Shown here in pieces: positions 21,520-34,900 of a DNA stretch of 64,000 nt. The first letter of the stretch is position 1. The number at the start of each line of letters is the position of its first letter. The stretch comes from Oscheius sp. JU75 (taxonomy: Eukaryota; Nematoda; Chromadorea; Rhabditida; Rhabditidae). Under the pieces are notes generated by a model. It saw only the letters and a program-made list of their open reading frames with translations. It made no database searches and was not told the DNA's origin. The translations under genes and the position numbers were made by a program. The stretch is taken from NCBI GenBank assembly GCA_037178855.1, contig JASJZC010000004.1, positions 3,658,001-3,722,000 on the forward strand, written 5' to 3'.

Positions 21520-24500
21520 ATGGAACTCGAAGAAAATGTAAATATGAGCAGATCTGCTTCGGAAAGTGCAATTGAAGAGCCAGTCACCTCGGATGGAGAG
21601 TCCGAAAGTAATGCGGAGAGCGAGTTTGGAGACAAAAGTGCCATCAGGTACCTCTTCTTCTCGTACTCTTCTAACTCTTTGTTTCCAGTTATCTAAGCAT
21701 GCTATCCAACGCAATTTGGAGTGGGCAAGTAGAGCGAAAACCATCGTACTGCTCTGGAAATGACTCCTGGGTTCCGTCTAAAGCTGACCAGATCGTCGAA
21801 TTGCCCAAGCAACGCGTTACCAGTTACAAAAAGGTCTATCCGCTAATGGGAGATGATTTGGACAAAAATGGTTCCTTTGCTGTCATTTCTGATATCGAAG
21901 CCCAGGTGCTTTTTGATCTTGTTCCTTTTCTTATATCCTTTTAGGTTGCGTTTGATGAGATGTCGTCTAATTATTCCTCTCCGAGCAGCAGCCGACCCAC
22001 GTCTCCTTCTGTCGAATCTCCGCCAAACAGTCCCGGACTTGACAGTAGTATCGACTCTACTGTCCGCTTGGAACCATTGGATCAGCCGTTGAAACCACCT
22101 CTTCATCATCTTGTTATCAGTTTCTGGACTGGCTCGAAGGACAACAAACATATTCTATCGCTCTACAGAAGTCGCAGAGTTAGTTTATTCAGATTATTCG
22201 ATCCCTACTTGACCGATTTGGTCTTTTAATCTAATTGTGAGCTGGAACGAGTCCATTGACCCGAATTGGTCAGACAAATTTGACCTGATCCTAGGAATTT
22301 ATCTGCGCGACGTGCTATTTGCAAACGAGTTTGTTGTTTTCAGATTACCGACGTGATTGCTCTTTGTGAAAGATGTCGCGAATGCAGGGAACTGTTCAGG
22401 ATCACACCTAAACGTAATACTTTTCCATTTAGTAAAAATGCTGGATTCAGATTTGAAGAAGGAAGAGTACATATCGGAGCTTCTGGCTTTGCTCAAAAAG
22501 CACCTTCTCTGGAAGTCTGCGCACATTGCAGCTGCATTGGGCATCGTAGAATATTTCAAGCCAGTCACCACCCAGGCCAAGAATTCCTTGCGTGTCTTCT
22601 GTCATCCAGAGAACTGGTCTCCGTTGCTCATAGCTGTTCAGAACAACCAGTTAGTTTCCTTCATCTTTTTCCGAATCCCTATTCTTCAGAGTCCCTCTGG
22701 TCGCCCATCTTCTGACGCTCGGTCCGGATATCACAGTCATCGACACAAACAAAAACAACGTCTTGCATCTGGCAGCCTCTGCTAGTGAAGAAATGGTGAA
22801 ACTGCTCATGGAGACGGGAAAATGTGCCGATATGTTGAATGTGCCCAATGCATACGGATGTTCTCCGCTTTACTTGGCTGTTACTGGTGCTCAGGTCAAT
22901 TGTGCGAAAGCCTTCCGTAATTACGGAGCCTCTTTCACGGCAATTCCTCCGGCTAGCAGTCAAACCCCCCTGATGGATCTCATGAAGAGAAACAAACTCG
23001 ATCTTCAGTCAGTTCTTTTATTTTTCAAAAAGAAACATTTTTCAGACTAATGAAGGCTATTTTGGACCAGAATCCAGAAGCTGTGAAGGAGACGGATCCT
23101 ATCTCAGGGAATGGCATTCTCCATAATGCTTCCTACAAGAAACCTTTAATAGCACTTCTACAGCTCAAAGCTGACGAAGTTCATCTGGACGCCAGAAACT
23201 CTCAAATGCAGACGTGTCTCCATCTTTATGTGCAAAGGTGATCTTTTTTTTTGTAATCCACTAACCAGCGGTTTAGGAATGATCTCTCACTCGTCATGGC
23301 CATCACTGCTTTCAATGCTAGTTTATAAGTATTCTTTCAAAACGATACAATTTAGGCTGATCTCAATGCTAAAGATAATAATGGTAATACGCCTCTCCAT
23401 CTCGCTGTTTCGGTATCTTGTGTTGAAATTCATTACAAGCATGTTTTTTTTCTAGAACAACAACCTCGATATTGTACGTCTCCTTCTTTGCCTCGGAGCC
23501 GAGCCTAACGCTATCAACAATCACTACGAGACTCCCCGTCATCTGGCCGCCAAAATGAGAGACGAGTATATCATATTTTATATTCTTTAGGAAAACTAAC
23601 TTTCAGTGAAACGGGTATTGAAATTATTCGGGCTCTGATGATCTGTGGAGCTCGAACTTGTACCAAAGGCTTCCTCGGATGCACCGTAGCCTGTGTTCAT
23701 AAGGACAACTATGTGGCCGAGCCAAAGATCCCCTCCAACAGTTCTTCCAGTTCCATCAATTCTAAATTTATGTCAACGATGAAGAAAGGCATACAAATAC
23801 TTTTCATTTGTTCAAAATTGTATTCAGAAGAGGATAATGTCTCGAAGTTGGCAGTCGATCCAAATGCTCCGACGGCAATGTACGAGTTCGAGGTCGATGC
23901 AGACAGTCATGAAGTGAATCCGGCCTATTCTGAACCGAATGCTCTCAGGAGTTATCCTCAGAATGTACGTGTTCAAAAGCTTTTGTTATCACCATGCAAA
24001 TTCAGCTCGCGATCCAAAACGTGCTGAGCAAGTTGAGGAAATTTGCCGAGGCGAAGAAGGAATCGAACATTGTCAGTGTTTTGAGCCTGGACGGCGGAGG
24101 GATCAAAGGGCTAGTTATCGTCCAGGTACTTTCTTTTGATTCCACTTTAGTAGAGAGATTTAGCTCCTACTCGCCTTGCAAAAGTACCTGGACCAACCGC
24201 TTTTCAATTACTTCGATTGGGTCGCGGGTACGAGTACCGGATCTTACGTCGGTGGCGCAGCTTGTACCGGCATGTCGCTGAGGAACATGCAGAAGACGTA
24301 CCTCCGTTTCAAAGATGCCCTTTTTGATACGTGGTCTCGTCCTTACAGTGCTCACGTCTTGGAAGGATTTCTGATGCAAATGTTCGGAGCAGAGACTAAA
24401 CTGTCCGATATCAAGTATCCTAGGTGACCACCGTTTTTGGTGTATTGAACACACATGTTCAGAGTTTTCTTCACGACAGTTCGTGCCGACACATTCCCTG

Positions 24501-25271
24501 TACAGTTGGAGTTGCTTCGAAACTATCGTTTGCCCGTTTCCGAGGAGGAAAATGAGGAAATCGGTTTCGAGGATCCGTCTGGTCTTCTTCTTTGGAGAGC
24601 TGCCCGTAGGAGCTCTGCTGCCCCTACGTATTTCCCGTCTTCTGAAGGAAAATATATTGACGGAGGGATGGTGTCAAATAATCCGACGCTCGACCTCATG
24701 AGCGAAATCAGCTTCTGGAACAGTGTCTGCACGTTCGTCGTAAGTTATTACCCGACTTTCTTTCAAATTTAGCCTTCAGGACCCGGAAAGCCCTCACACT
24801 GTAGATGTGGGCTGTGTTGTTTCGATAGGCACTGGAATCACTCCCGTTTCGCCTGTTGATCCGAACCTTTTCGAAATGAACGACATGTTCGGCATGCTTC
24901 GCGGTCTGAAGAATCTTTCGCTCATGGTCCTGGATCAAGTAACTGCCACAGAAGGCGCTCCGATTGCTCGCTCTCGCTCTTGGTGTCATTCTCTCAACAT
25001 TCCCTATTTTCGACTCAACGCGCCTCTTTTCAAAGTTGGCTTTTCTATATATTTTAATTAAATACATCTATTTCAGGACATCGTACTCGATTCGAAGGAA
25101 GACGTCGATCTGGTCAAGATGATGTGGGACGTTGTCGTCTATAGTTACACACATCGAAAAGATTTTGAAGATCTTGCCACCCTTTTAAAGGCAATCGGAA
25201 CGAACAAATCGCGCAAGAAGGTGGCTATGACTCTGAGAGCTCCTTCTCCGACCCCGTCTTCCAATTCTTGA
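21520..25271 (+). CDS. PLA2G6: Ankyrin-repeat calcium-independent phospholipase A2 (group VI, PLA2G6-like)
   Basis: Seventeen exons: 21520-21647, 21689-21905, 21945-22178, 22344-22413, 22451-22649, 22690-23007, 23046-23237, 23277-23316, 23356-23412, 23456-23565, 23607-23788, 23828-23964, 24006-24125, 24164-24423, 24463-24739, 24780-25034 and 25077-25271. They total 996 aa. The enzyme hydrolyses the sn-2 acyl chain of glycerophospholipids. Ankyrin repeats fill about residues 225-560 ([25 protein letters not shown]). The patatin-type domain follows: glycine-rich loop [10 protein letters not shown] (about 652), nucleophile motif GTSTG (about 688), and catalytic-Asp motif DGGMVSNN (about 821). 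It is longer than mammalian iPLA2 (about 800 aa) because of a Ser/Pro-rich N-terminal extension. Two junctions (23316/23356 and 23788/23828) need GC donors. The gene converges on lit-1. Confidence 0.9.
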
Positions 25272-25985
25272 AACCCCACACCCACTCCCGAGTCCAACGG
25301 ATTCGCTTGAGCTTTATAATGACGGTTAACTCTTTTTTTGTACATAATAATGTATGAATGTTTATTATTCGTACGAATTCCTCTCCGAAATAGAGGACAC
25401 GACATATTATGACAATTATTCTCGGTTTTGACGCGGGGAAAAGAGGCCAGGAAATGATATAAATAACTAAAACTAACCGACTTAGAACAGAGTGAAAGAG
25501 GACGGGGTTTTCTCGTGGAGAACTGTGAAAAAAACACTGGCTATCGGCCTGCGGACCCAAATGCGAAAGAAATGCAGGCCGACCGGCGCTGCCATGTGTA
25601 ATGAGCGGCACTATTAATTGAGTTTTTGAAGAGAAGGGGAGTGAGAATACCGTACCCAAGTTGTTTTGAATTTTCGTGGTTGAAGTGGATGATTTGGCCC
25701 GATCGCTTGGCAGGGGCGGGATACTAGAAGGGTACTATGTACAAAAGTTAGAAAGAAAGATTTTGAGTTAAACTCGGCCGGCGAGGACCGTAGGGGACTG
25801 AAAGACGGCGGTATGTGTGTAGTAGAAGGATATTAAGAAGAGTGAAAGCACGCTGGGAAGGTCATCACAATCAGAAAGAGTCTTTTGGGGGGTAAAGGGA
25901 GAAATTAAGACGAGCCACGGGGATTGAAAGAGACGGACGGGTTGTGTCGGAGACGGGACCGGTACCATCACCGACTGGCGAGACA
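25272..25985. other. Shared 3' region of PLA2G6-like and lit-1
   Basis: The interval holds the two convergent 3' UTRs. On the minus strand TTTATT occurs near 25360, usable as a distant poly(A) signal for lit-1. No ORF with family resemblance is present. Confidence 0.45.
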
Positions 25986-28900
25986 CTAATCCCACTGATT
26001 GGGCGACGGCGGCAGTTCTGCTGCTTGTGCCACCGATGATCTAAAGAAGTATGATTAGTTTAGTTTCTATTCGGTTTGGATAATGATTCGGAAGTGAAAA
26101 TGAGGGAAAACTCACGATGTGAAGTTTGTGTAGGCGGCGGACTTGGGGTTGATGCACAAGGGCGTCTCCTGCATGGCAGCTCGATCCGTCACGAACTTGA
26201 ATATTCTATCACGGAGTTCGTACATGGAGAGTCGACTGAGGTCTTTTTCCCATTTCGGGTCGAAGGGTGTCTCGTGGATGGGGTCGAGATCACTCGTATA
26301 GTGTCGTTGGCCATTTTTCGTATGACAACAGCTGCACATACAGCTGTGGAAGCGTTGTCTGCCTTCGGTCAGGTACGGGTGATGAAGAGCCTGGTCAACA
26401 TTGTATCTCTTCTCGGAATCGAACATGAGCATCGAGGTCAGAAGATGTACGGCGTCATCGGTCATACAACTGCTTAACTGGTATAGACGGTAGAGCTGTG
26501 CTTCCCGGATCGGACCACGCATCACATGATTTCGGGCTCCGTCACAGGCTGTCCTCATCTCTTCTGGCTTTGGTGTGCCCAGAAGATCGATGATCTGGTT
26601 CAACTGGAATGGGTATGTTCCGTCAAAGATTGTAAATAAGACCAACCTGTTCAATGGGTCCAGTTGCTTGGAAGAGAATCTTTCTGGCGAGCAGTTCGGC
26701 GAAAATGCATCCCACGGACCAAATGTCCACTCCTCCTGTATACCTTCTCGCCCCCATCAACAGTTCTGGAGCTCGGTAGTATTGTGTCACAACCTCGTGT
26801 GTCATGTTCTGTCTCTCCCGAGAATCCCAGATTCTGGCCAGACCAAAGTCACATATCTTGAGGATACAATTGCTGTTGACCAGCAGATTCCCGGGCTTGA
26901 TGTCTCTGTGGAGGATGTTGGCGCTGTGGAGATATCGAAGGCCACGAAGGATCTGGTAGACGAAGACTTTGACGTGATCGATGGTCAGGGGTTGGGGAGA
27001 GACGATGATCTTGTGGAGGTCGGACTGCATCAACTCGGTGAGAACATATCTGAAAGAACTCTGTGATTGTTTGTTCCCTATTCTTCTAAGGCTGACCCCA
27101 GGGCCGCGTGTCCTAATGACTCCTCATCTCGTTGTTTTTGGACTGCCCGTGTCGGGCTGCGTGCCGGCACCGGGGTCACCGGCTGGCATTGGTTGGTGGG
27201 CCCCTCTCTATGGGTCACCGGATATTGTCTCGCTTGCGAAATCTTACAACCTTCCCGTACCCTTCAGTACTGGTCAACCAACTTACAGCTCGTGGAAGAA
27301 ATGTTGAGAACTGGGCTGAAGAATGTCGAAGAGGGAGAGAACATTGTCGTGTTTGAATGAGGAGAGCATGCGAATCTCTCGGAATACCCGCTTGCATGAG
27401 GCCAAGTTTTGAAAGACGTTGGGCATTTTCTTCAAAGCTACCCGTTTTCCGGAGCGTGGATCCGTTACAGCCCTGCAAACACCCTATTGACTCGGCTAGA
27501 GTTCAGACAAAGGAAAAGTCAAGTCTTTCTCTCGATGTGACTCACCAGACTACTCCGAAGGCTCCATATCCGATGGGTCGGTCCGGCTGGGCATCAATAG
27601 GAGTACTTGTGGGTGGACTGTAGTACTGGGTGGCGAGGATGGCATTGGACACGTGTGCTGCCTGAAAAGGACAACATCAGTACCAGTTCTTTGAGTCTTT
27701 GATCTCACCAATAGGTCCCGTATGTATAAAAGTAGCTTTTCCATTAGATTGTACACCGTATACATTGTTCTAGAAAATCAGACTAGGGGATTCAAAAGAG
27801 AGAAGGAAAAGCAAAGGGGATTAGGAACCGGGTCGATAAGGATCGGGATTCTCTAAAGGGAGAGACAAGACGGGAGAGACTAAACGATTCTCTCTCAGCT
27901 GTTCTCCGTCGGCGGGAGGAGCGAGGTGGTCTGATCATTTGTGCACGAATCGCGGGTTCCGAAAAAGAAACTGGTGGCGCCACTTGTCTCTCTCTCTCCC
28001 ACGAAAATGAGCAAAAGCTTCCAATTGATTCCAATACATAATTAGTTTCCTTTCTAACAGTCAAACAATAAAGTTTTCTTTTTGTTGAACGAACCACAGA
28101 AACTTTTTTTTAGTTGAGGAAGGAAGGCAATGGAAGAGGAAGCAGAGTGCAGCGACCACTGTTCACACACAAGGGCTCCGGTCGCTCTTCCCTGATTCGA
28201 ATTTTAATGTGTTAACGCTGTTCCCTTTTCAGGCGGAAAAGTTCAGAGCAACTGATAAGGGAAGGACGCTGTTATCTCATAGTGGAATGGGTAGTAGACA
28301 GAGATCGAGACTGCTGAGTTAATGAGTCAGAAGGAGTAAGTCAGTTGAGGATGGGACTTTGGGTTACACTCATTTATGTAAGAAAGGGAGAGAGGGAGGT
28401 GTAGAGGAACTGAAACCAGAAAGTAAACGAATGTCTCGTGGCGTGAGAGAATGGCATTGGCCAGACTAAAACCTCACGTGGGGGAGCAGTCGGGAACCCA
28501 GTCACGTGGTTCCTGCTTTAAAACTTGCTATCATTTCTGCGGAGGCTGGTTCCCATCAGCTTTACAAAGGGACTTTCTCCCTAAGATCCAGCCAAATCTT
28601 TCCTACTCTTCCTCTAGACCCCCAACTTACTTGATGTATGGGCTGGGCTTGCATCTGCATCGGCTTGGATTCCTTCTTGACGGAGGCAGCCGGAAACATT
28701 GGACCGGCTCCAACAGTGGCATGAGAGACCAACGCCATGTCTCCTGAAAAGTCTTAATTCGAAGGGATATTGATGGATGAGAGGTGTGTACAGCCGGAAT
28801 GACCAAGAGGCTTTTACACCTTGGTTGCGGGAGGTAGAGAACATAACAAGCAAAAGAAGGCACAACGAGGGCAGTCAAATAGAAAAGGACAAACCGATCG

Positions 28901-31900
28901 AAGAGTCCAGTCAGACTGCCTCGTCCTTCCTTTTGAGACTGAACTCACCAACTATATTGTGCTGAACGATTCCTTGCAGTTGATGCTGCAACTGCTGAAG
29001 CTGTTGCTGCTGTGCCAGCTGCGCGAGCTCTGTTTGAGAAATGATGGGCAGGTTGGCTGGAAATGGGACGGGTTACTATAACTTTTTAGGATATTTTTCA
29101 AAAAAAAAATGGGAGGAGGTAGTTGTAGTCTCACCGACTTTACTATTGCATAAAAGATCTTGGAAACTGGTACGGAGGACTGCAATGATGACCTACCTTG
29201 CTGAATCAGATGCTGATGGCGAGCCAGAAAGGCGTGAGTCGCTGCAATGTCGAAGAGCTCACTGCACGTGGCAGAGGAACTGCAGCCGGACGAGGATGAA
29301 GAACCTGGAAGAGGAAGAATGAGTTGGTTGTCAAGAGGCAGAAGGAAGAAGAGGAGCTTGGGTCAGTATGGGTAGGAGACTGCTCGACCCCAGATGTGTT
29401 ACCTAATCGCAAGGTCAGTTGCGGTCACCCAGGTCAGCCAGAGAGGACAGGTTTGAAGAAGAGGACGCTCTCAAAAGTGCAGACCCTCCTCGAAAAGCCT
29501 GATCCGAAATAGGCCAGAGGGTGAGAGAGTATAATTGTCGAAATCGATGTAGAGAAGCGAGAGACCGGCCTGGACAATCAGCTGATGGCTGAGAGGAGGG
29601 AGAGAGTGGTCAGTCAGGCAGTAGGCCAGAGGAGAGAACAGAGATCGGCGCGCAACTGCGAGAGATTGGTCAGCTGTGCTGCTAGCTCTTAGGAGGGTCG
29701 AGAGAAAAAGAATGCATGTCGCGAGGGAGACATTGGGCTAGACAGAGAGAGACCACGAACGGGATCTTGGGTATGCAAATGAAGTCCGAGACTTTAAGGA
29801 CATCGATTAAAGGACCTATTACCTTTTGGAGATAAAAATGTGTCAAAAAGAAGTGTTGAGCAGGTCTTGGAAGAAAATGAAGTATTAGGGAGAGAAGTTT
29901 GAAACGAATGAAAGAGTGAAGGGGTCAATCGGTGCTAATAAGCACTGACTACCAAAAAGCGAGGGTCAGTAGTCTTGGAGAGGGGGTCTGGGACCGTCTG
30001 CCCGGCTGTATTTGCTCGCACGAATGTACGCCCCTAGGGCTATTCTCGTCAGTCACGCCGCTCCAAGAATAGTCTACGGGACACAAAAAGTCATCCAAAC
30101 AGAAGAAGAGAGACCGCCACACACACGACCACCAACTGTAGCAATTTTATGAAACAGGGGTCAAGAAATCCAAGGCGAAAAGTAAGAGTCATCAGGGACT
30201 GTGTCTGACACAGCTCCCAAACCAGATAGGCCAGAAAAACACGAAGCTACCTCAATTAGGTTCATCCAAAAAATGATGTATGTCCCGGATCCAGTAGACA
30301 GAAGTAAGCTTTCTCTGGGATTGGAAGGGATTAGGGTATGAGAATGTACAGGAAGTCGAGAGTCAAGGAGGTTCAGTAGTAGTGTTGGTGGTTGCTTTTC
30401 AGCCAGCTGCCACGTTTCAAGACCGGACCCATTTGCTGTCGCCCGTCTGCTGCTGCATCTGCTGTCGTAATACCTCACATTACTATGCTAAAACCGCAAC
30501 AACCTCACCTCATTGACCTGATCGATAATTGTCCTCGCGGACAGTCTAATACGGTAAAGAGCAACCGGTACCTGGTACGTCTTCCGTTTGCTTTAGCTCA
30601 TTACCATAGACCCAACAGTGTAAAAAGGAAAGAAACAGAGTGAGACTGGTCCTTCAAACCGGATATGGCAAGAGAGAGTCGTTGGCTAAAGCCGACAGTC
30701 TGGTGACGCAATGGTAGATCGAAAAAATGTGTGGCCCGAATAAGGTCAGGTTTCGACAATGCTCGATACCATGGCGAACTGATCCCGTACTAGGTCGAAG
30801 AGTGTCAAGGAAAAGGTCAAAACTTAGATAACGGTAGATTTATGAGCTATTGTCAGATAACCATGGACTATGGATAGGAACAAGGACAAATAAGCCACTG
30901 AGACAGGAAGGAACGAGACCGTGGAAAGGGGTGAACCAGATGGGAAACCAGGAGTATGAATAAAGTTTGACTGCTGTCCTCAGGGTGCTACCAAGGGGTC
31001 ATATCTGACCATTGTTATGTGTGCGCGGGCCGTCGCGTTGGGTGTCAGCGCCCGGCACGGAGGGTCAGCGCCCTTGGAACCACAGGCCCACCTGCCACGG
31101 TACCATATCTTTTGACTACCTCTCAAAGACTTGCCTCGACCAGACTCTCGTATAAAAAGAACACATGTTCCCAGAGAAAGATCCCTTGGAACAGAACAGA
31201 CCTGCTCGGGATGATATATGGGGGGTGAGGTCGCGAGGACACCTGACCCGGGACCGTTCGGAGGAATAAACAGTAGCCCCGGTCAACAGAGGTCAACCAG
31301 AGAGAGGAAGGCTTGGGATTAGGAGATGGGACAGGACAACAAAAGAGGTCCCACACGGTACGCGCGCGAGAAAGATGTCGTAAAAGTTCACACAAAAAAC
31401 GATCGTCATTCTCTCTGCTGTCTTTCGCAAGAGGTCGAACCGTTTTTTTTACGCAGGCCGTACCGGGCAGTAGAAGAACAGCTGGGATTTCCGACGGAAG
31501 ATTTTGTGATGATGATGAGGCAAAGGGCGGATTATTGGAGAGAGGGAGGGGATCAGGACGAGGAAATCTGATAGAAAGAACAAAACATGGGTCAAGTCAG
31601 ACGGAAGTGAGTCCAAGCATATTTTTTTTTGAGTCACTTGATTACAGAGCAGCATTTGAGTGAGTCAGTAGAAGCTAGAGGCAAGAGACGTTCCCGGCGG
31701 CAAACCAGATCCCATAAAGAGAGGATCGAATGAGTCAAGAGAGTATTCCTGTAGACGAGTCAAGGACTGGAACGAAGGAGAGACTGCTATTTGATGGTTG
31801 GAAATCCGCGCGGAGAACACGGAAAGGTCGTACCAGGGCAGTCAGGGGGCTGTACTGACTGTATGACAGAAGGCGGGAGACACTACCACCCACAAAGGAC

Positions 31901-34900
31901 ATTGGGCAAAAGGGTTGGACTCAGAGATTATGAAAAGGCTAATCCGGAGTGAGGGTGGAGCCAGGTCTAGACGAACAGGATCGCCTTTTACCGAAGACGT
32001 CTCAAGTTACACTCTCCGACTGTCCAAACCCACTCGAGGACACAGTGAAAGCGATAAAGCAATCAGGAAGTTCCTGCACACAGTCTCTTGGAGAGACGAT
32101 GAGAAAAGCTCTGTTGGAAGTCTTTGATAAAGAGGAGTGACTCTCGGATGTAGTCCTCAAAGTTCATTCGGCTGTATCAGCTGGACCACCCCACATAAAT
32201 GGAGAAATATAGATTAATCCAGCTGACACACACAGTGCAAGAAGTGCAATCTACGGCCGGGCCCGACGACGGTCATTCAGCCATTAATTGGCTTCTAATT
32301 GACTAACCAAGACCCTTCCTACAATTACTTTCTGAAAACTCAAATCGAAAGAATGTTGAGAGAAACTACGTGCCAGCCTAGGTGCCCATCAACAGCAACT
32401 AAATATGGGGAGAGGCGCGTGGTCAGTGGTCGAAAAACACGGGAGCAAAGCACAGTGGGACAGGAAGGAAGACACTGATATACAACCTGCAAAGGGTAAA
32501 AAGTTCATGGGAAAGACGATATCCGAAGGACTTTGGATAGACCGATTTGGAGGTGAGAAACCAGAGTGATCTGCTCAGTTGCGTGGGTCTGACCCCATGA
32601 AGAGAGAATCATCGGGAAAAAACAAGTCAGAATACGATGATTCCTTCCATACTTTCATGTTTTCCACGCTCCATAGATCGGACAGCTGAGCAGATCACTC
32701 TGTTTGAGCGAAGTCTCTGTTGCAAAATATCATCATTCGGTAGAGAGCCCGAAAGGTTTGGAGAGAGTCTTTTCTCGAGCTCAGGCTTTGAATGTCGTCG
32801 TTGTTGCAGCTCTGGCGTCATCGAGCGAGAATAACACGAACCGATGCGGTCAGTCTCGGCTGGACACTTCCCGGAAGAGATCTACAGAATGGAGGTGGCT
32901 CACGTAGCTGTGTGACGCGGTAGCAGGCAAGCGTAATTATAAGGAAGGAGAGCAGATTTCTGACAAACAAATGAGAAATGACATTCTTGGAGTACGGAGT
33001 TTGTTGTTGCATTTCTCTCGTCTGGGTATACTTGATGAGCACCTCAGAGATCACAGTGATCTAGCAATCCCGAGGGAAAGAAATAAGATTCGAGAACGCA
33101 GCTAACTGACGAACAGGCTCACGAAAACGATAACACGGGAGGCCGTACCGGGTCACCCGACGCTTCACATGTTGGCTCTGTCCAGCCTCTCCTCTGCAAA
33201 AACAACACTAATAGCTTCTTTCCGACTATAATCATTGGCTGGGTGTTCAAAAGATCTTTAACAGGGAGACCTTATAAACTCTGGAGGCAAGCGACTGTCA
33301 ACGGTAAAAGGAAATACTATTAATGAATCTGAATCAAGAACTTCAGAATATCACAAAAGCAAAGAAAGACTCCCAGACGAGAATCTTCCAATTAGTTTCT
33401 ATAAAATGCGAATAATTAGAAGAGGGAGGGTCTAGACTCGACTCACTAATCCAAGTTCTCTGAACACCACTCACGGCAGACAGCTGACCAAGTACAAAGA
33501 GCAACATGTCTAACGAAGGAGCGAGAAAAGTTCCTGTAGATGAGGAAGGTGGCCTTGGTCACCTGGAGCACCGATGACGGGCACGGAGGAAGTATAGGGT
33601 TTCCCTTGGTTATCCTTCGAAGAATGTGAGAGAGAGGTGAGTCACGAGCAGGCGAGAACCCACGCAAATAGGGCTTCACTGTCCTCTTGGAAGTTTACAA
33701 GGAAGAAAATATGTTTTCATTTCTTTAAGAGGAAAGAAGTTAGGAATTCTTCAGGTTTTGAAAAGAACAAGGTTTACAGAACTTGGAAAGGAAAAGATCT
33801 GTTGAGCTGAGAAAGCAACCCACAACGGGGTTTATATGAGAACAACAAGGCGCGGGAAAAAGGGCTATGTCGTGGGTATGATTGTGAGATCAGTGACGTC
33901 GAATCTACGTCGAAACCACGGAGGAAAGACGACCGTCAAAGACCTTCTATGACCAGAAGAGGAAGAAGGCGGGCTGATTAGAGGGGAGAGGGAAGTGTCG
34001 GCGTTCGCCCTCCGCGGTCATTCCGGGTCTACTCCCGGAAGAGGAAAAAGAGAGCACGAAAAAGAGTTCTGATTGGGAGAAGGAATCAGAGAAACTAAGA
34101 GGAATCTGTTGACAAAAACGCCTTCAGCCCATTTGAAATATTGAGAATGATTCTAGAGGGAGAACAGAGTGATCAAAGGAGTTTCATTTAAAACAGAGAA
34201 AGTGCAAAGGAAAGAGTGAAGAAATAGAGCAAAAGGTGCCGGCTGGCAGAGCCCCGTACTGCCACTCCCAATGGTAAGTCAACAAGGGCCAGAGGAAAAA
34301 CCTTCCGGGTGGCAATTGGAAGAATGCAAAACGCGAGAATGGGGTAAAGGACAGAAAGAGTCAAGCTGATAAGACTCGGAATGAGATCAAGGGAACCGAA
34401 AAAGGAGGGGAACCCAGTCTGTACACGGGAGAGGGATGTCTCTCCCGGTACGACCTTCGACTCCCGGTCGCGAGAGAGACAGAGGACAGAAAACTGAAAA
34501 ATATTTTTGAAAAGCGCGCTCGAATTCGTATCGGACAGTTCCAAAAGAAGTCTCTTTTGACGCAGGCCTCTGATAGTGGCCGGACAGATCAGAAACGTGG
34601 AACCGTTTGTAGTCAGTCCGTTAAAAAGAGAGGGAGCGAATATATTCCGAATGAGAAAGAGGGAACTTGACCAACAAGGGTTCACATGCCGACCACGAGG
34701 GTCCAATCCGGCCAGGGGTATTAGAGGGGGAACCAGGCTGCCTGCCCTCTCGCGCATGTCCGATCTCTCTCTCTCTCTCTCTCACCCTCGTGTCTAGACT
34801 CCTGCGCAACTGGTTCGACTCTCATATTCCTAGGAACTATTTGGGTCCTTTACACCAACTGATTTAAAACTGGTTCAGAAGAACGAAAGATATAGTAAAG

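Noticed and set aside
34188-34757. Longest minus frame (189 codons) in the lit-1 intron
   Set aside because: Ser/Leu/Phe-rich composition mirrors the pyrimidine-rich strand. No domain, and inside an intron of lit-1.
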